A stretch of DNA of 64,000 bases. Origin: Faecalicatena_A orotica. Lineage in GTDB: Bacteria; Bacillota; Clostridia; Lachnospirales; Lachnospiraceae. The stretch lies in assembly GCF_040545875.1 (NCBI RefSeq), contig NZ_JBEPMR010000005.1; one strand, given 5' to 3'. The notes below the pieces were generated by a model that did not search any database, was not told the origin of the DNA, and saw only the letters and a list, made by a program, of their open reading frames with translations. The position numbers and the translations under genes were made by a program. Shown one piece after another: positions 17,215-26,025 of the stretch. Each line of letters opens with the position of its first letter. The stretch's first letter is position 1.

Positions 17215-18519
17215 CTACGCCTCCTCTACCTGAATGCTAAGCTCCGCCGGTCTGGATAACCCCGCCAGCTGTGATTTTTTGATTTTAACTTCCTCCATCT
17301 CACCGGGCGCCATGACCGGGCGCTTCCTGTGGAGAATCCTCTCTCCGTTCAGATAAACACCAATATAGCAGTTCTTATATACACTGCCTACACGGAATCT
17401 TATGATCTGCTCCTTTCGCATTCTGTCAGGATGGATAAGGGACGGTACCGTATAGCGTACGCCGTTCTCCGGCTTTAATGCAACCGCGGCAGATGCTTCC
17501 TGACCCGCCGCCGAATCCGTTTTTTCATATGCTTCCGCTGTTCTCTGAGAGTTATCCACATAATGTGCCGCATTTTCCCCCGCCATCGCCGCCTCTTCGG
17601 AAACAAAATCAACCAGATCGTGAACATGCAGTACATTTCCACAGGCAAACACGCCTTCTATATCGGTCTCCAGACTCTCATTCACAACCGGACCTGAGGT
17701 TACAGGGTTCAGCGTCACGCCCATCTGCCCTGAGAGTTCATTCTCGGGGATCAGGCCAACAGACAATAGAAGGGTGTCACATTCATACTCTTCTTCCGTC
17801 CCCGGGACTGGTTTTCCCTTCCCGTCAACCGCAGCAAGTGTAATCCCCTCGACCCGTTCCCTTCCTTTGATGTCGGTCACGGTATGGCTTAATTTCAGCG
17901 GTATCCCGTAATCATCCAGACACTGCACAATATTACGTTTCAGCCCGCCGGAGTAAGGCATCAGTTCCGCCACCACCTGTACCTGTGCACCCTCCAGCGT
18001 CATACGCCTTGCCATGATCAGGCCGATATCACCGGAACCGAGAATTACTACTTTGCGCCCCGGGAGAAATCCTTCCATATTGACGAGCCGCTGAGCTGTT
18101 CCTGCCGAGTAAATCCCAGCCGGACGGTATCCGGGTATATTCAGGGCGCCTCTGGAACGTTCCCTGCATCCCATCGCAAGAATGACCGCCCCTGCCTGTA
18201 TCTGATACATCCCCAGTTCCCGGCTCATAGCCGTCACTGTTTTGTCCAGGCTGATATCCATAACCATCGTATTCAGCCGGTATTCAATCTGGAGCTCACA
18301 TGCCTGTTCAATAAACCGGGCCGCATATTCCGGTCCCGTCAGTTCCTCTTTAAATGTATGTAACCCAAATCCATTGTGGATACACTGGTTTAAAATTCCC
18401 CCCAGCTCCTTATCCCGCTCCAGTATCAGAATCCGCTGTGCCCCTGCTTTTCTTGCAGAAACTGCCGCTGAGAGTCCTGCCGGGCCGCCGCCGATAATCA
18501 CAATCTCATATTGTTCCAT
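17215..18519 (-). CDS. FAD-dependent pyridine nucleotide-disulfide-type oxidoreductase
   Basis: A 434-residue flavoprotein. The FAD-binding GGGPAGLSAAVSARKAG is at residues 9-25, a second nucleotide-binding GSGDIGLIMARRM lies near 160, and the FAD site TDIEGVFACGNVLHVHDLVD near 290. The C-terminal part is beta-rich and ends without obvious catalytic cysteines. In Clostridia this gene commonly sits between a GlpA-like dehydrogenase and a DUF1667 gene, and probably passes electrons from glycerol-3-phosphate oxidation to NAD(P) or another carrier (inference). The ATG at 18519 follows GGGAGG; the 54 codons upstream only overlap the neighbouring gene. Confidence 0.85.
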   Translation of the reverse strand: MEQYEIVIIGGGPAGLSAAVSARKAGAQRILILERDKELGGILNQCIHNGFGLHTFKEELTGPEYAARFIEQACELQIEYRLNTMVMDISLDKTVTAMSRELGMYQIQAGAVILAMGCRERSRGALNIPGYRPAGIYSAGTAQRLVNMEGFLPGRKVVILGSGDIGLIMARRMTLEGAQVQVVAELMPYSGGLKRNIVQCLDDYGIPLKLSHTVTDIKGRERVEGITLAAVDGKGKPVPGTEEEYECDTLLLSVGLIPENELSGQMGVTLNPVTSGPVVNESLETDIEGVFACGNVLHVHDLVDFVSEEAAMAGENAAHYVDNSQRTAEAYEKTDSAAGQEASAAVALKPENGVRYTVPSLIHPDRMRKEQIIRFRVGSVYKNCYIGVYLNGERILHRKRPVMAPGEMEEVKIKKSQLAGLSRPAELSIQVEEA

Positions 18520-18563
18520 GTTCTTTCCTCCCTGCCAAAAATATCCAAATCCGGTAATAATAT

Positions 18564-20000
18564 CTAAATCCTGTCCTTGTTTGTTCCCACAATCAGTCTT
18601 GAACCGCCGCCGGACTTCGTGACTGCCTCCATCGGTTCCCCCAGTTCCCTCGCCAGTATCTCCATCGTACGCGGGGAACAAAAACCTGCCTGGCAGCGCC
18701 CCATGCCGGCCCTCGTCCTGCGCTTGACACCATCGAGCGAGCGGGCCCCCAGCGGCCTGTGGATCGCATCAAGAATCTCCCCTTCGGAAATCATTTCACA
18801 GCGGCAGATGATACTGCCGTAAGCCGGATTCTGCCGGATCAGTTCGTTTCTCTCCTCCATCGTAAGTTTAGACGGATCTAAAATCCCCTTCCGCTTCCCC
18901 TGAAAACCCGGATTCACTTCCAGATTCAGTTTATCTTTTAATATCCCGGCAACCATCTCTCCCACTGCCGGAGCACTGGTAAGCCCCGGCGATTCGATAC
19001 CTGCACAGTCGATAAAGCCCGGGGCGTCCTGCACTTCTCCTATGACAAAATCATGCCGGTCCTCGTGGGCACGCAGACCTGCAAAACTGGTGATTACTTT
19101 CTTAAGCGGCAGGCCGCTGACATTCTGCCCCGCCTTCCCAGCGATCGCCGCAAGCCCTTCCGGCGTCGTATTCACACCGTCCTTGTCTTCAATATCCTCA
19201 GCCGTAGGCCCGACAAGCAGGTTGCCGTGGACCGTCGGCGTCACAAGCACCCCTTTCCCAAGTTTCCCGGGCAGTGCAAAGATCGTTCTCGAAACATGGT
19301 CACCCGCGCTCTTATCCAACAGATAATATTCACCTTTCCTCGGGGTGATATGCAGCTTTTCCCTGCTCACCATGTTGTGGAACTGATCTGCATATACACC
19401 GGCCGCATTCACAACATATTTTGTCTCATACACTCCCGCTGAAGTCTCCAGCAAAAATCCTTTTTCAGTCTTCCTGATATCCATAACCTCTGTATTAAAA
19501 TAAAATTCAATGCCATTTCTATTTGCATTTTCGGCAAGGGCAATATTCAGTCCGAACGGGCATACAATACCGGCACTCGGTGCGTAAAGTGCCGCAATGA
19601 CATCCTTTGTCACATTCGGCTCCAGTTCAAGCACCTGCTCTCTGTTCAGAATTTCAAGTCCCTGCACACCATTTAACTCTCCACGTTTCTTAAGCTCCTC
19701 CAGTGCCAAAAGCCCCTCTTCTTCCCTGCAGATCACCAGTGACCCTTTTCTGGAAAACGGGAAATCCAGCTCCTCTGCCAGCTCCCCCATCCTGTCATTT
19801 CCCCGGACATTCAGCTTTGCCATCAGGGTTCCCGGCGCCGCATCATACCCCGCGTGTACAATCCCGCTGTTTGCCTTCGAAGTACCGCAGCATACATCTT
19901 CCGCCTTTTCAAGGACACACGCCCTGACCTGGTATCTGGACAATTCACGGGCTGCTGCCGAACCAGAAACACCTGCGCCTATAATAATTACATCATACAT
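18564..20000 (-). CDS. GlpA/GlpO-like FAD-dependent glycerol-3-phosphate dehydrogenase with BFD-like [2Fe-2S] domain
   Basis: A 478-residue flavoprotein of the DAO family. It starts MYDVIIIGAGVSGSAAAREL (FAD-binding Rossmann motif) and has a DAO-type substrate domain to about 370. The C-terminal BFD-like domain carries ICRCEMISEGEI and GMGRCQAGFCSPR, four cysteines expected to bind [2Fe-2S]. This layout matches anaerobic GlpA-like dehydrogenases oxidising sn-glycerol 3-phosphate to DHAP. The ATG at 20000 was chosen because GGGAGG is seven bases away; the ATG at 20006 is too close. It is preceded by a promoter and a terminator-like leader hairpin. A related L-2-hydroxyglutarate-type substrate is possible but less likely with glpP and glpK nearby. 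Confidence 0.8.
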   Translation of the reverse strand: MYDVIIIGAGVSGSAAARELSRYQVRACVLEKAEDVCCGTSKANSGIVHAGYDAAPGTLMAKLNVRGNDRMGELAEELDFPFSRKGSLVICREEEGLLALEELKKRGELNGVQGLEILNREQVLELEPNVTKDVIAALYAPSAGIVCPFGLNIALAENANRNGIEFYFNTEVMDIRKTEKGFLLETSAGVYETKYVVNAAGVYADQFHNMVSREKLHITPRKGEYYLLDKSAGDHVSRTIFALPGKLGKGVLVTPTVHGNLLVGPTAEDIEDKDGVNTTPEGLAAIAGKAGQNVSGLPLKKVITSFAGLRAHEDRHDFVIGEVQDAPGFIDCAGIESPGLTSAPAVGEMVAGILKDKLNLEVNPGFQGKRKGILDPSKLTMEERNELIRQNPAYGSIICRCEMISEGEILDAIHRPLGARSLDGVKRRTRAGMGRCQAGFCSPRTMEILARELGEPMEAVTKSGGGSRLIVGTNKDRI

Positions 20001-20026
20001 CTTCATACCTCCCATATTCCTTTTAA

Positions 20027-20090
20027 ACGAACAAAAACAGAGTCCGACAAATAAACATATCTGCTGATATGTCATCTGCCAGGCTCTGTT
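20027..20090 (-). terminator. Leader hairpin resembling a GlpP-controlled terminator
   Basis: On the minus strand, between promoter and start codon, AACAGAG (20084-20090) pairs with CTCTGTT (20036-20042). One mismatch and six further pairs extend the stem inward. A nested perfect hairpin, ACATATC / GATATGT, lies at 20055-20072. A T-rich tail (TTTTTGTTCGTTT) follows. This is the layout of a leader terminator. In Bacillus subtilis GlpP prevents termination in the glpD leader, and a glpP gene lies in this window, so control by GlpP is a fair inference. Confidence 0.6.
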
Positions 20091-20122
20091 CTCATAGGCA
20101 TACATTATAAATTTCTACGTCT

Positions 20123-20151
20123 ATTATACACCCCGCCTTTTTAAATTACAA
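20123..20151 (-). promoter_or_regulatory. Promoter of the GlpA-like flavoprotein operon
   Basis: On the minus strand TTGTAA (20146-20151) and a perfect TATAAT (20123-20128) are 17 bases apart. It lies directly after the aldo/keto reductase stop codon and gives a leader of roughly 115 bases that contains the terminator-like hairpin. Confidence 0.7.
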
Positions 20152-20166
20152 CTCTAAATTCCATTA

Positions 20167-21111
20167 CTATGGCAGCACATTCCCTGCCGCACCATATAAT
20201 TCATACCACTCTTCTTTGGTGATTTCGATATTCTGCCCTTCTGCAATATTCCGGATCCTCTGTGGATTCATGCTTCCGATGATCGGCTGTATCTTCGCCG
20301 GATGGCGCAGTATCCAGGCGATCACGACTGCCGCCGGGGTCACGCCCTTTTCTTTGGCAAAATCGTCCAGTACCTGATTCAGTTCCGGGTATTTCTCATA
20401 ATCCCCGATGAAGGTTCCTTCGAAGAATCCATGCTGGAATGGTGACCATGCCTGAATCGTAATGTTCTTATCACGGCAGTATTCCAGTACTTCACAGGAG
20501 CGTCCAACGGACTGGCCGTCATTCATGTTCATATAAATCTGCTGGTTAACCATCCATGTGTGCGCCGGGCTGAACTGGAGCTGGTTCACGATCAGCCGCT
20601 GGTTTAATTCCTTCTGGAGCAGCTTCACCAGTGCAGGAGATTCATTGCTGATACCGAAGTAGCGCACTTTTCCTTTGGAAGCCAGAATATCGAACGCCTC
20701 TGCAACCTCCTCAGGCTCAACCAGTGTGTCAGGACGGTGCAGCAGGAGGGTATCGAGGTAATCTGTCTTCAGCCTGCCAAGGATTGCATCAACCGCCTCA
20801 ATGATATGTTCCTTTGAAAAATCATAGTACTGTTTACAGAACGGATATCTGCCGCGGCCTTTCCGGATTCCACATTTTGACTGAATGACCAGGTCCTCTC
20901 TGCGGATGTCTGTTCTTTCCAGTGCTTCTGCAAAGATTTCTTCTGACTTACCAAATCCATAACAGTCTGCATGGTCAAAAAATGTGATCCCTGATTCTAC
21001 GGCTGCATCGATTACTTTCTGCGCATCCGCTACATCCAGATTTTCCATACGCATACATCCAAGGCCAATTGCGGATGCCTCTAAGGCGCCGCCTAATTTT
21101 ATTGTTTTCAT
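20167..21111 (-). CDS. Aldo/keto reductase
   Basis: A 314-residue NAD(P)H-dependent reductase of the AKR superfamily. The catalytic tetrad is visible: Asp and Tyr in FFDHADCYGFGKSEE, Lys in IQSKCGI and His in LLLHRPDTLVEPEEV. The C-terminal cofactor loop is present as PIIGSMNPQRI. It belongs to the YdhF-like group. It is the last gene behind the sugar importer and may reduce an aldehyde or keto intermediate of the cluster (inference). ATG at 21111 is 11 bases from AAGGAG; a TTG at 21120 is a less likely start. Confidence 0.88.
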   Translation of the reverse strand: MKTIKLGGALEASAIGLGCMRMENLDVADAQKVIDAAVESGITFFDHADCYGFGKSEEIFAEALERTDIRREDLVIQSKCGIRKGRGRYPFCKQYYDFSKEHIIEAVDAILGRLKTDYLDTLLLHRPDTLVEPEEVAEAFDILASKGKVRYFGISNESPALVKLLQKELNQRLIVNQLQFSPAHTWMVNQQIYMNMNDGQSVGRSCEVLEYCRDKNITIQAWSPFQHGFFEGTFIGDYEKYPELNQVLDDFAKEKGVTPAAVVIAWILRHPAKIQPIIGSMNPQRIRNIAEGQNIEITKEEWYELYGAAGNVLP

Positions 21112-21180
21112 ATTATACAAGTCTCCTTATCTTTCAATAACTTATTTTCACTGTACCGCTTTTCCTTTTCCCGAAGTCAC

Positions 21181-22026
21181 TTACCCCTTCACCGAGCCGA
21201 GCATGATACCACTGACTATGTATTTCTGCAGGAACAAATACAGAAGCAGGATCGGAATCATTGTCAGGAGGAATAATGCAAATGCCAGATTCAACATAGA
21301 TGTATTCGATGTAATAAATGTAAACTGAAGCAAAGGCAGTACATAATTCGCCGGCTTCGTCAGTACGATGAACGCCAGTCCGAAATCATTCCAGATACTC
21401 AGTGCATTGATGACAATTGAGGTCATGAAAATAGGTTTCAGAAGCGGCATGACAATCTTTACAAACATTTTCGGGATACTGGCCCCGTCAATCAGTGCTG
21501 CTTCCTCTATTTCCACCGAAATATTTTTTACGAATCCGGTCGTAATGATGACACTGTACCCGACCTGTGCCCCGACCTTCGCCAATATAAAGCCAAGGTT
21601 CGTATTCAGCAGTCCCATCCCCCTCAGTTCATCATACAGAGGGAACATATATGCCTGGATCGGCACAAGTAATGTAACAACCATCAGCGTGTAACAGATG
21701 GAATATATTTTTCCTTTCCTGCGTGCAATTGCATACGCCGCCATAGCGGAAATAAATACAATAAGTGCCGTACCTACCAATGTAGCAATCACAGTATTCA
21801 TCAGTACTTTAAAGAAAGGCATTCCTGCGACATAAGTCTGGCGGATCGCTTCCGTAAAATTCTCAAAGTGCAGTTCTTTCGGCCACGCCAGACCGGTCTG
21901 TGCAATCTCCTGTTTTGTCTTAAGTGCATAATTCAGTGCCACATAAAACGGGCTCATAAAGAGAACCAGTACGGCAATCTTAAATATATTCTGTAATACA
22001 GAAGAGAGACGTTTTTTCCTTGTCAT
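21181..22026 (-). CDS. Carbohydrate ABC importer permease, MalG type
   Basis: A 281-residue inner-membrane permease of the CUT1 family with about six transmembrane helices. The EAA loop is clear (VEIEEAALIDGASIPKMFVKI, near residue 180) and is where the ATPase docks. The C-terminal YLFLQKYIVSGIMLGSVKG is typical of MalG-like subunits. It overlaps the upstream permease gene by four bases. No ATPase gene is in the cluster, so a shared MsmK-type ATPase elsewhere is expected. Confidence 0.92.
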   Translation of the reverse strand: MTRKKRLSSVLQNIFKIAVLVLFMSPFYVALNYALKTKQEIAQTGLAWPKELHFENFTEAIRQTYVAGMPFFKVLMNTVIATLVGTALIVFISAMAAYAIARRKGKIYSICYTLMVVTLLVPIQAYMFPLYDELRGMGLLNTNLGFILAKVGAQVGYSVIITTGFVKNISVEIEEAALIDGASIPKMFVKIVMPLLKPIFMTSIVINALSIWNDFGLAFIVLTKPANYVLPLLQFTFITSNTSMLNLAFALFLLTMIPILLLYLFLQKYIVSGIMLGSVKG

Positions 22027-22865
22027 AGTTCTACCTCCCTCTTTCGTAATGTTTTCGATACAAAGTTAGTAATGATAAATACGACAATCAGCCATACCAG
22101 TGCGACCGCCTGCCCGTATCCAGCCTGATATCCCGGGAAGATCATCCTGTATACATAGACATTGATGGACTCTGATGCATCTCCTTTTACCGCTGTCATA
22201 GAGTAATCGAATAACTTCAGTCCCCAGGACAAAAGCAGCGTTACGTTAGCTGTAAATGCAGGTACTATCATCGGCATCGTAATTTTTCTGAACTGCTGGA
22301 ACCTTGTCGCCCCTTCTATAGAGGCACTTTCGTACATACTTTCATCTACACCCAGAATAGCCGCTATGTAAATAATCATACAGTATCCGGAATCACGCCA
22401 TATGGCAATCAGGGCAAGACCCGGAATTACCTGGCTGGGCACAGCCAGAGGGCTGGTCCATGAGAAGGTCTGGCATACCTGATAGATAAGGTACTGTACC
22501 ATATATGATGATAAAACCAGACTGATTACAAAAGGCATAAAAAACAATGTTCTTAACAGGTTGTTTAACTTGGTTGCTTTCTTTACCGCAAGTGCCATAG
22601 CTAGCCCGATCACATTACAGATGACAGTTTCAATCGCTGTAAACAGGAGTGTATTCTTTAAATCCCTCGGGATATTGATATCACGCAGGATACGCTTGAA
22701 ATTATCCAGTCCGACAAAGTTCGAAGTCTTGCTGAACCCGTCCCAGTCTGTAAAGGCAATCGGGATGCCACGGATTAATGGATAGTACAGGAAAACAATC
22801 ATGAATAGTACCGTTGGCAGCAAAAATAGTAAATAAACCCGTTCTCTTTTCCAATACCGCTTCAT
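22023..22865 (-). CDS. Carbohydrate ABC importer permease, MalF type
   Basis: A 280-residue CUT1 permease beginning MKRYWKRERVYLLFLLPTVL, with six predicted membrane helices and an EAA loop (MYESASIEGATRFQQFRKITM) near residue 180. It pairs with the MalG-type subunit downstream. The frame extends 19 codons upstream, but GGTGG lies shortly before the ATG at 22865 and the MKRYWK start fits the family. Confidence 0.92.
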   Translation of the reverse strand: MKRYWKRERVYLLFLLPTVLFMIVFLYYPLIRGIPIAFTDWDGFSKTSNFVGLDNFKRILRDINIPRDLKNTLLFTAIETVICNVIGLAMALAVKKATKLNNLLRTLFFMPFVISLVLSSYMVQYLIYQVCQTFSWTSPLAVPSQVIPGLALIAIWRDSGYCMIIYIAAILGVDESMYESASIEGATRFQQFRKITMPMIVPAFTANVTLLLSWGLKLFDYSMTAVKGDASESINVYVYRMIFPGYQAGYGQAVALVWLIVVFIITNFVSKTLRKREVEL

Positions 22866-22959
22866 ACTTCCACCGTTCCTTTCCCAAGCTGTCCGCCTGC
22901 CCGCAGAACCTGTCTGGCACACCCTGCCGGGCAGCGGAAGCTTTCAAAACCAGATGCCC

Positions 22960-24297
22960 TTAAAAAGCGGAAAATCTGGAATCAACTTCATCGAGGAAGC
23001 CTGTTACAAATTCTTCGGAATCTTTCCCGTCACCATAAGCTGCGAGTCCGTCTGAAAAGAATTTCTGAGCCATGTTCTGCCACTCTGACAGGTAACTTCC
23101 GTCAAAATATTTAAGGTCGCCTTTGAAATAATATTCACCGTTATCAAAATATTTGTTAATATCCTGGTTGATCGGATCTGGATTCTCAATTTCAGCAACC
23201 AGTTTTGATGCTGAATAAGACTTGCTGTTATCCGCCCATATGCTTAGGCCTTCTGCTGAAGTTGCATATTTCATCCAGGCCAGCGCTGCTTCCGTATTGC
23301 CCTCTGCAGCGATCATCATGGCATCATCCACGCCGTAGCGGAGCTTATCTGTTGACTTGTCATCGCCCCACGGAACTGGGAATATTCCGATCTCTCCGTC
23401 AGGTGCGCCTTCACGCAGGATGCTTGCACAGAAGTTTCCGTGAATTGTAAATGCGCGGTCCATTGAGCAGAAGTTCTCATATGCAGTATCTCTGGTGATA
23501 CTCATGTCATTTACTTCAATATATGGAATCAGCATCTCATATGCATTTTTCAATGCCTGCTTGAATTCCGGAACATCTTTGATTGAAATTTCTTTGTCCA
23601 TAACCTTCTGGATTGCATCGGTATTGCCTCCCGCAATCAGGGCTGCATCCCAGAAAGTCTCCAGTGTGTAGTTACACGGATCTGTGTCTGCGCCGCCAAA
23701 GGCAACCGGTGTTACACCGTTTTCTTTTAAGGTATCACATACCTTGATCCATTCTGCTTTGGTTGTCGGAATCTCCAGGCCATACTTATCCAGCAGCTCC
23801 TGACGATAGAATACACCGTAGATTTCTTTATCATATGGTACGGACCATATTTTTCCGTCCAGTGTTACTTCTGCGCGGAGTTTTTCATCAAAGTCGTTGA
23901 TAAAGTCCTCATTTGTCAGGTCATACACCTGTCCTGCCTTGACAAATTCGGGGAATTCTTTCGGACGTCCTGTGAAAATACTTGGAGGGTCGCCAGCAGA
24001 CATTTCCTGTTTCAGCCGCTCTACATACTTGTCATAAGACAGGCAGATAATTTCAAACTTGTACTCCGGATGTGCTTTTTCCACTTCCCGGCTGATTGCT
24101 TCCAGCCCGGCTTTCTTGCCGGCCTCTCCGAACTGTGTCAGAATCTCTACAGTCTCGGTTTTTCCGCCGCCTTTACCGGAATTCTTATCTTCATCTTTAG
24201 AATCAGATCCCGATCCACATCCGGCAATCAGAGCCGCGCTCATCGTTACGCACAGTGCTGCCGCTGCAATTTTTGAGAATAAATCTCTTCTTTTCAT
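22960..24297 (-). CDS. Extracellular sugar-binding lipoprotein (CUT1 family)
   Basis: A 445-residue binding protein. The signal peptide starts MKRRDLFSKIAAAALCVTMS and ends at the lipobox LIAGC, with the lipidated Cys at residue 27, followed by a Ser/Gly/Lys-rich linker. The mature part has the MalE-type fold signature VEILTQFGEAGKKAGLEAIS. It delivers substrate to the two downstream permeases. The ligand is unknown; cluster content suggests a sugar or glycoside released outside the cell. Confidence 0.92.
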   Translation of the reverse strand: MKRRDLFSKIAAAALCVTMSAALIAGCGSGSDSKDEDKNSGKGGGKTETVEILTQFGEAGKKAGLEAISREVEKAHPEYKFEIICLSYDKYVERLKQEMSAGDPPSIFTGRPKEFPEFVKAGQVYDLTNEDFINDFDEKLRAEVTLDGKIWSVPYDKEIYGVFYRQELLDKYGLEIPTTKAEWIKVCDTLKENGVTPVAFGGADTDPCNYTLETFWDAALIAGGNTDAIQKVMDKEISIKDVPEFKQALKNAYEMLIPYIEVNDMSITRDTAYENFCSMDRAFTIHGNFCASILREGAPDGEIGIFPVPWGDDKSTDKLRYGVDDAMMIAAEGNTEAALAWMKYATSAEGLSIWADNSKSYSASKLVAEIENPDPINQDINKYFDNGEYYFKGDLKYFDGSYLSEWQNMAQKFFSDGLAAYGDGKDSEEFVTGFLDEVDSRFSAF

Positions 24298-24358
24298 TTT
24301 AATACCTCCCTTTCATCGCACTTCATTTTTTATCAAAAATCCCCTGTCCTGATATTAT

Positions 24359-25318
24359 TTAGATATATGCCGTCATTTCGATCCATCCTCTGTGTACGCT
24401 GCCAGGCTCTGCAATAATCAGACCGCTTTTTTCATATCCTTTGTTATAGAAGTTATGCGCGTCCGTCATACAGGTCTGGTTTTCCAGACAAAAGAAATCT
24501 TCCTCCGGTGTAAATACTACCATCTTATCAAATTCACTGGATGCAGATAATACAAGCCGGTTCCTGCCGTAGCTGATTTCCGCCTCCTGACCACTTAACC
24601 CGGTATATACGTCATCCAGCGAAAGGCTTGTTACCTCGCGGGGCCTGCTTAAGTCGAAGCCGGTCCCCCCGGTCTTAAGAATCTTTCCTGTCGGGAAGCG
24701 GTCCGGTGTACTTTCAAATACCTGCTTCGCAGGAACCCGTATCTTTGCTGTCTCACCAAATGCATATACCGGGAAAAACGGGTGGATTGCAAATCCGAAC
24801 GGCAGTTCCTCCTGCCCCTGATTATGTACCTCATATTCCAGCCGTATCCCGTTCACTGTCAGCTCCCATGATACCTTCAGGGTATGCCTCCACGGAAAGC
24901 TTTGATAAGGGGCGCTTCCCTCTTTAAACTCGATCCATGCACACACCTTCACGCCCTGTTCGGTAAACTCCGGCTGGCCCGCCGTCCATTTCTCATCGTA
25001 CACAAGTCCATGCAGATACCGTGGCACACCGTTTTTTTCAATTGAATATATCTTTCCTTTAAACTGAAACCTTGCATCCTTTACACGGTTCGGTGTCGGG
25101 TATAAAACAGGAATTCCAGAAAACCCTTCATTTCTCAATGTTTCCGGTCTGGTATAAATCAGGTCTTCCTGTCCCGCTTCATACCCGATCAGATTAAAGC
25201 CGTAATCCGGCGCAAGATATAGTTTCTGTTCTTTTCCTGATTCATCTGTACTTCGCAGTACGATGACATTCCCGTATTCCCTGTGATGTATAGTTTCATA
25301 ATTAAATCGCTTCTTCAT
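24359..25318 (-). CDS. Aldose 1-epimerase family protein
   Basis: A 319-residue galactose-mutarotase-like protein. Recognisable parts are GIPVLYPTPNRVKDARFQFKG near residue 68, the histidine in VPRYLHGLVYDEKW, the second histidine in FGFAIHPFFPVY, and a late glutamate in LIIAEPGS. It should interconvert anomers of the imported sugar before isomerisation. It is encoded between a DUF4867 gene and the binding-protein gene in the same operon. Confidence 0.88.
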   Translation of the reverse strand: MKKRFNYETIHHREYGNVIVLRSTDESGKEQKLYLAPDYGFNLIGYEAGQEDLIYTRPETLRNEGFSGIPVLYPTPNRVKDARFQFKGKIYSIEKNGVPRYLHGLVYDEKWTAGQPEFTEQGVKVCAWIEFKEGSAPYQSFPWRHTLKVSWELTVNGIRLEYEVHNQGQEELPFGFAIHPFFPVYAFGETAKIRVPAKQVFESTPDRFPTGKILKTGGTGFDLSRPREVTSLSLDDVYTGLSGQEAEISYGRNRLVLSASSEFDKMVVFTPEEDFFCLENQTCMTDAHNFYNKGYEKSGLIIAEPGSVHRGWIEMTAYI

Positions 25319-25361
25319 CCGAACACATCCTTCTCAATATCAGTCTGGGATATTTTTGCTT

Positions 25362-26012
25362 TTACTCAATTACAACTGTCCGATTCTCTCCTGTCACGCC
25401 CGGGTAAGCAAAGCTGTTCTTTGCATCGTCACACTCCGGATGTGCAATCATCCACTTATTATTACCGAACAACAGTCTCTCTTCGCCCTGTCTCTGGGGG
25501 ATTGCTTTTCTGGTTTCTTCACTTAGCGGAGCATTCGTCATCTCCGGAAGAATAATCGCTGTAGCAAAACCTGTATTACTCGTCTGACACGGTGCGAAAT
25601 GCAGCGTCGTTCCAAAAAGTTCGACTGCAGTCCCCTTCGGGACAAAGAACAGTTCCAGCAATTCAGAGTCATAGTGGTTATCCTTTACGTCACGCAGATC
25701 TCCCAGCATCAGGACCATGTCCTTCGCCCCGATATTAATTTCAGAAGAATGGTGGTACTCCACTGCATTCATTTTTATATTGTGTCCCCAGCAAAGTCCG
25801 CACTGAAGTGCACCTTCTCCTCCAAACCATTGTTCAATATACCGGAAGTCTTCCGTTTCTTCCAGTTCCTTAATTGAACGTTCATATTTCACCCCGTCAA
25901 AGTCCCTGCCAAAGCTGCCGGCCACCCGGATCAGTTCCTCTACCGGCAGTCCTTCCAGAATCCTTCCATAACGGGCAAACCGCTCATTGGTTATATCATA
26001 TATCTGTCCCAT
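25362..26012 (-). CDS. DUF4867 family protein
   Basis: A 216-residue protein recognised as DUF4867. It has a cupin-like look, with VEYHHSSEINIGAKDMVLML near residue 90 and LFFVPKGTAVELFGTTLHFAP near 130, the pattern of a beta barrel with metal-binding His/Glu residues. No reaction is established. Its place among an isomerase, a kinase and an epimerase suggests a sugar-handling role, perhaps isomerase or epimerase activity (inference). ATG at 26012 is preceded by AAGGAG; the frame's first codon lies near the lacI stop. Confidence 0.75.
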   Translation of the reverse strand: MGQIYDITNERFARYGRILEGLPVEELIRVAGSFGRDFDGVKYERSIKELEETEDFRYIEQWFGGEGALQCGLCWGHNIKMNAVEYHHSSEINIGAKDMVLMLGDLRDVKDNHYDSELLELFFVPKGTAVELFGTTLHFAPCQTSNTGFATAIILPEMTNAPLSEETRKAIPQRQGEERLLFGNNKWMIAHPECDDAKNSFAYPGVTGENRTVVIE

Positions 26013-26025
26013 TTCTTCTCCTTTT

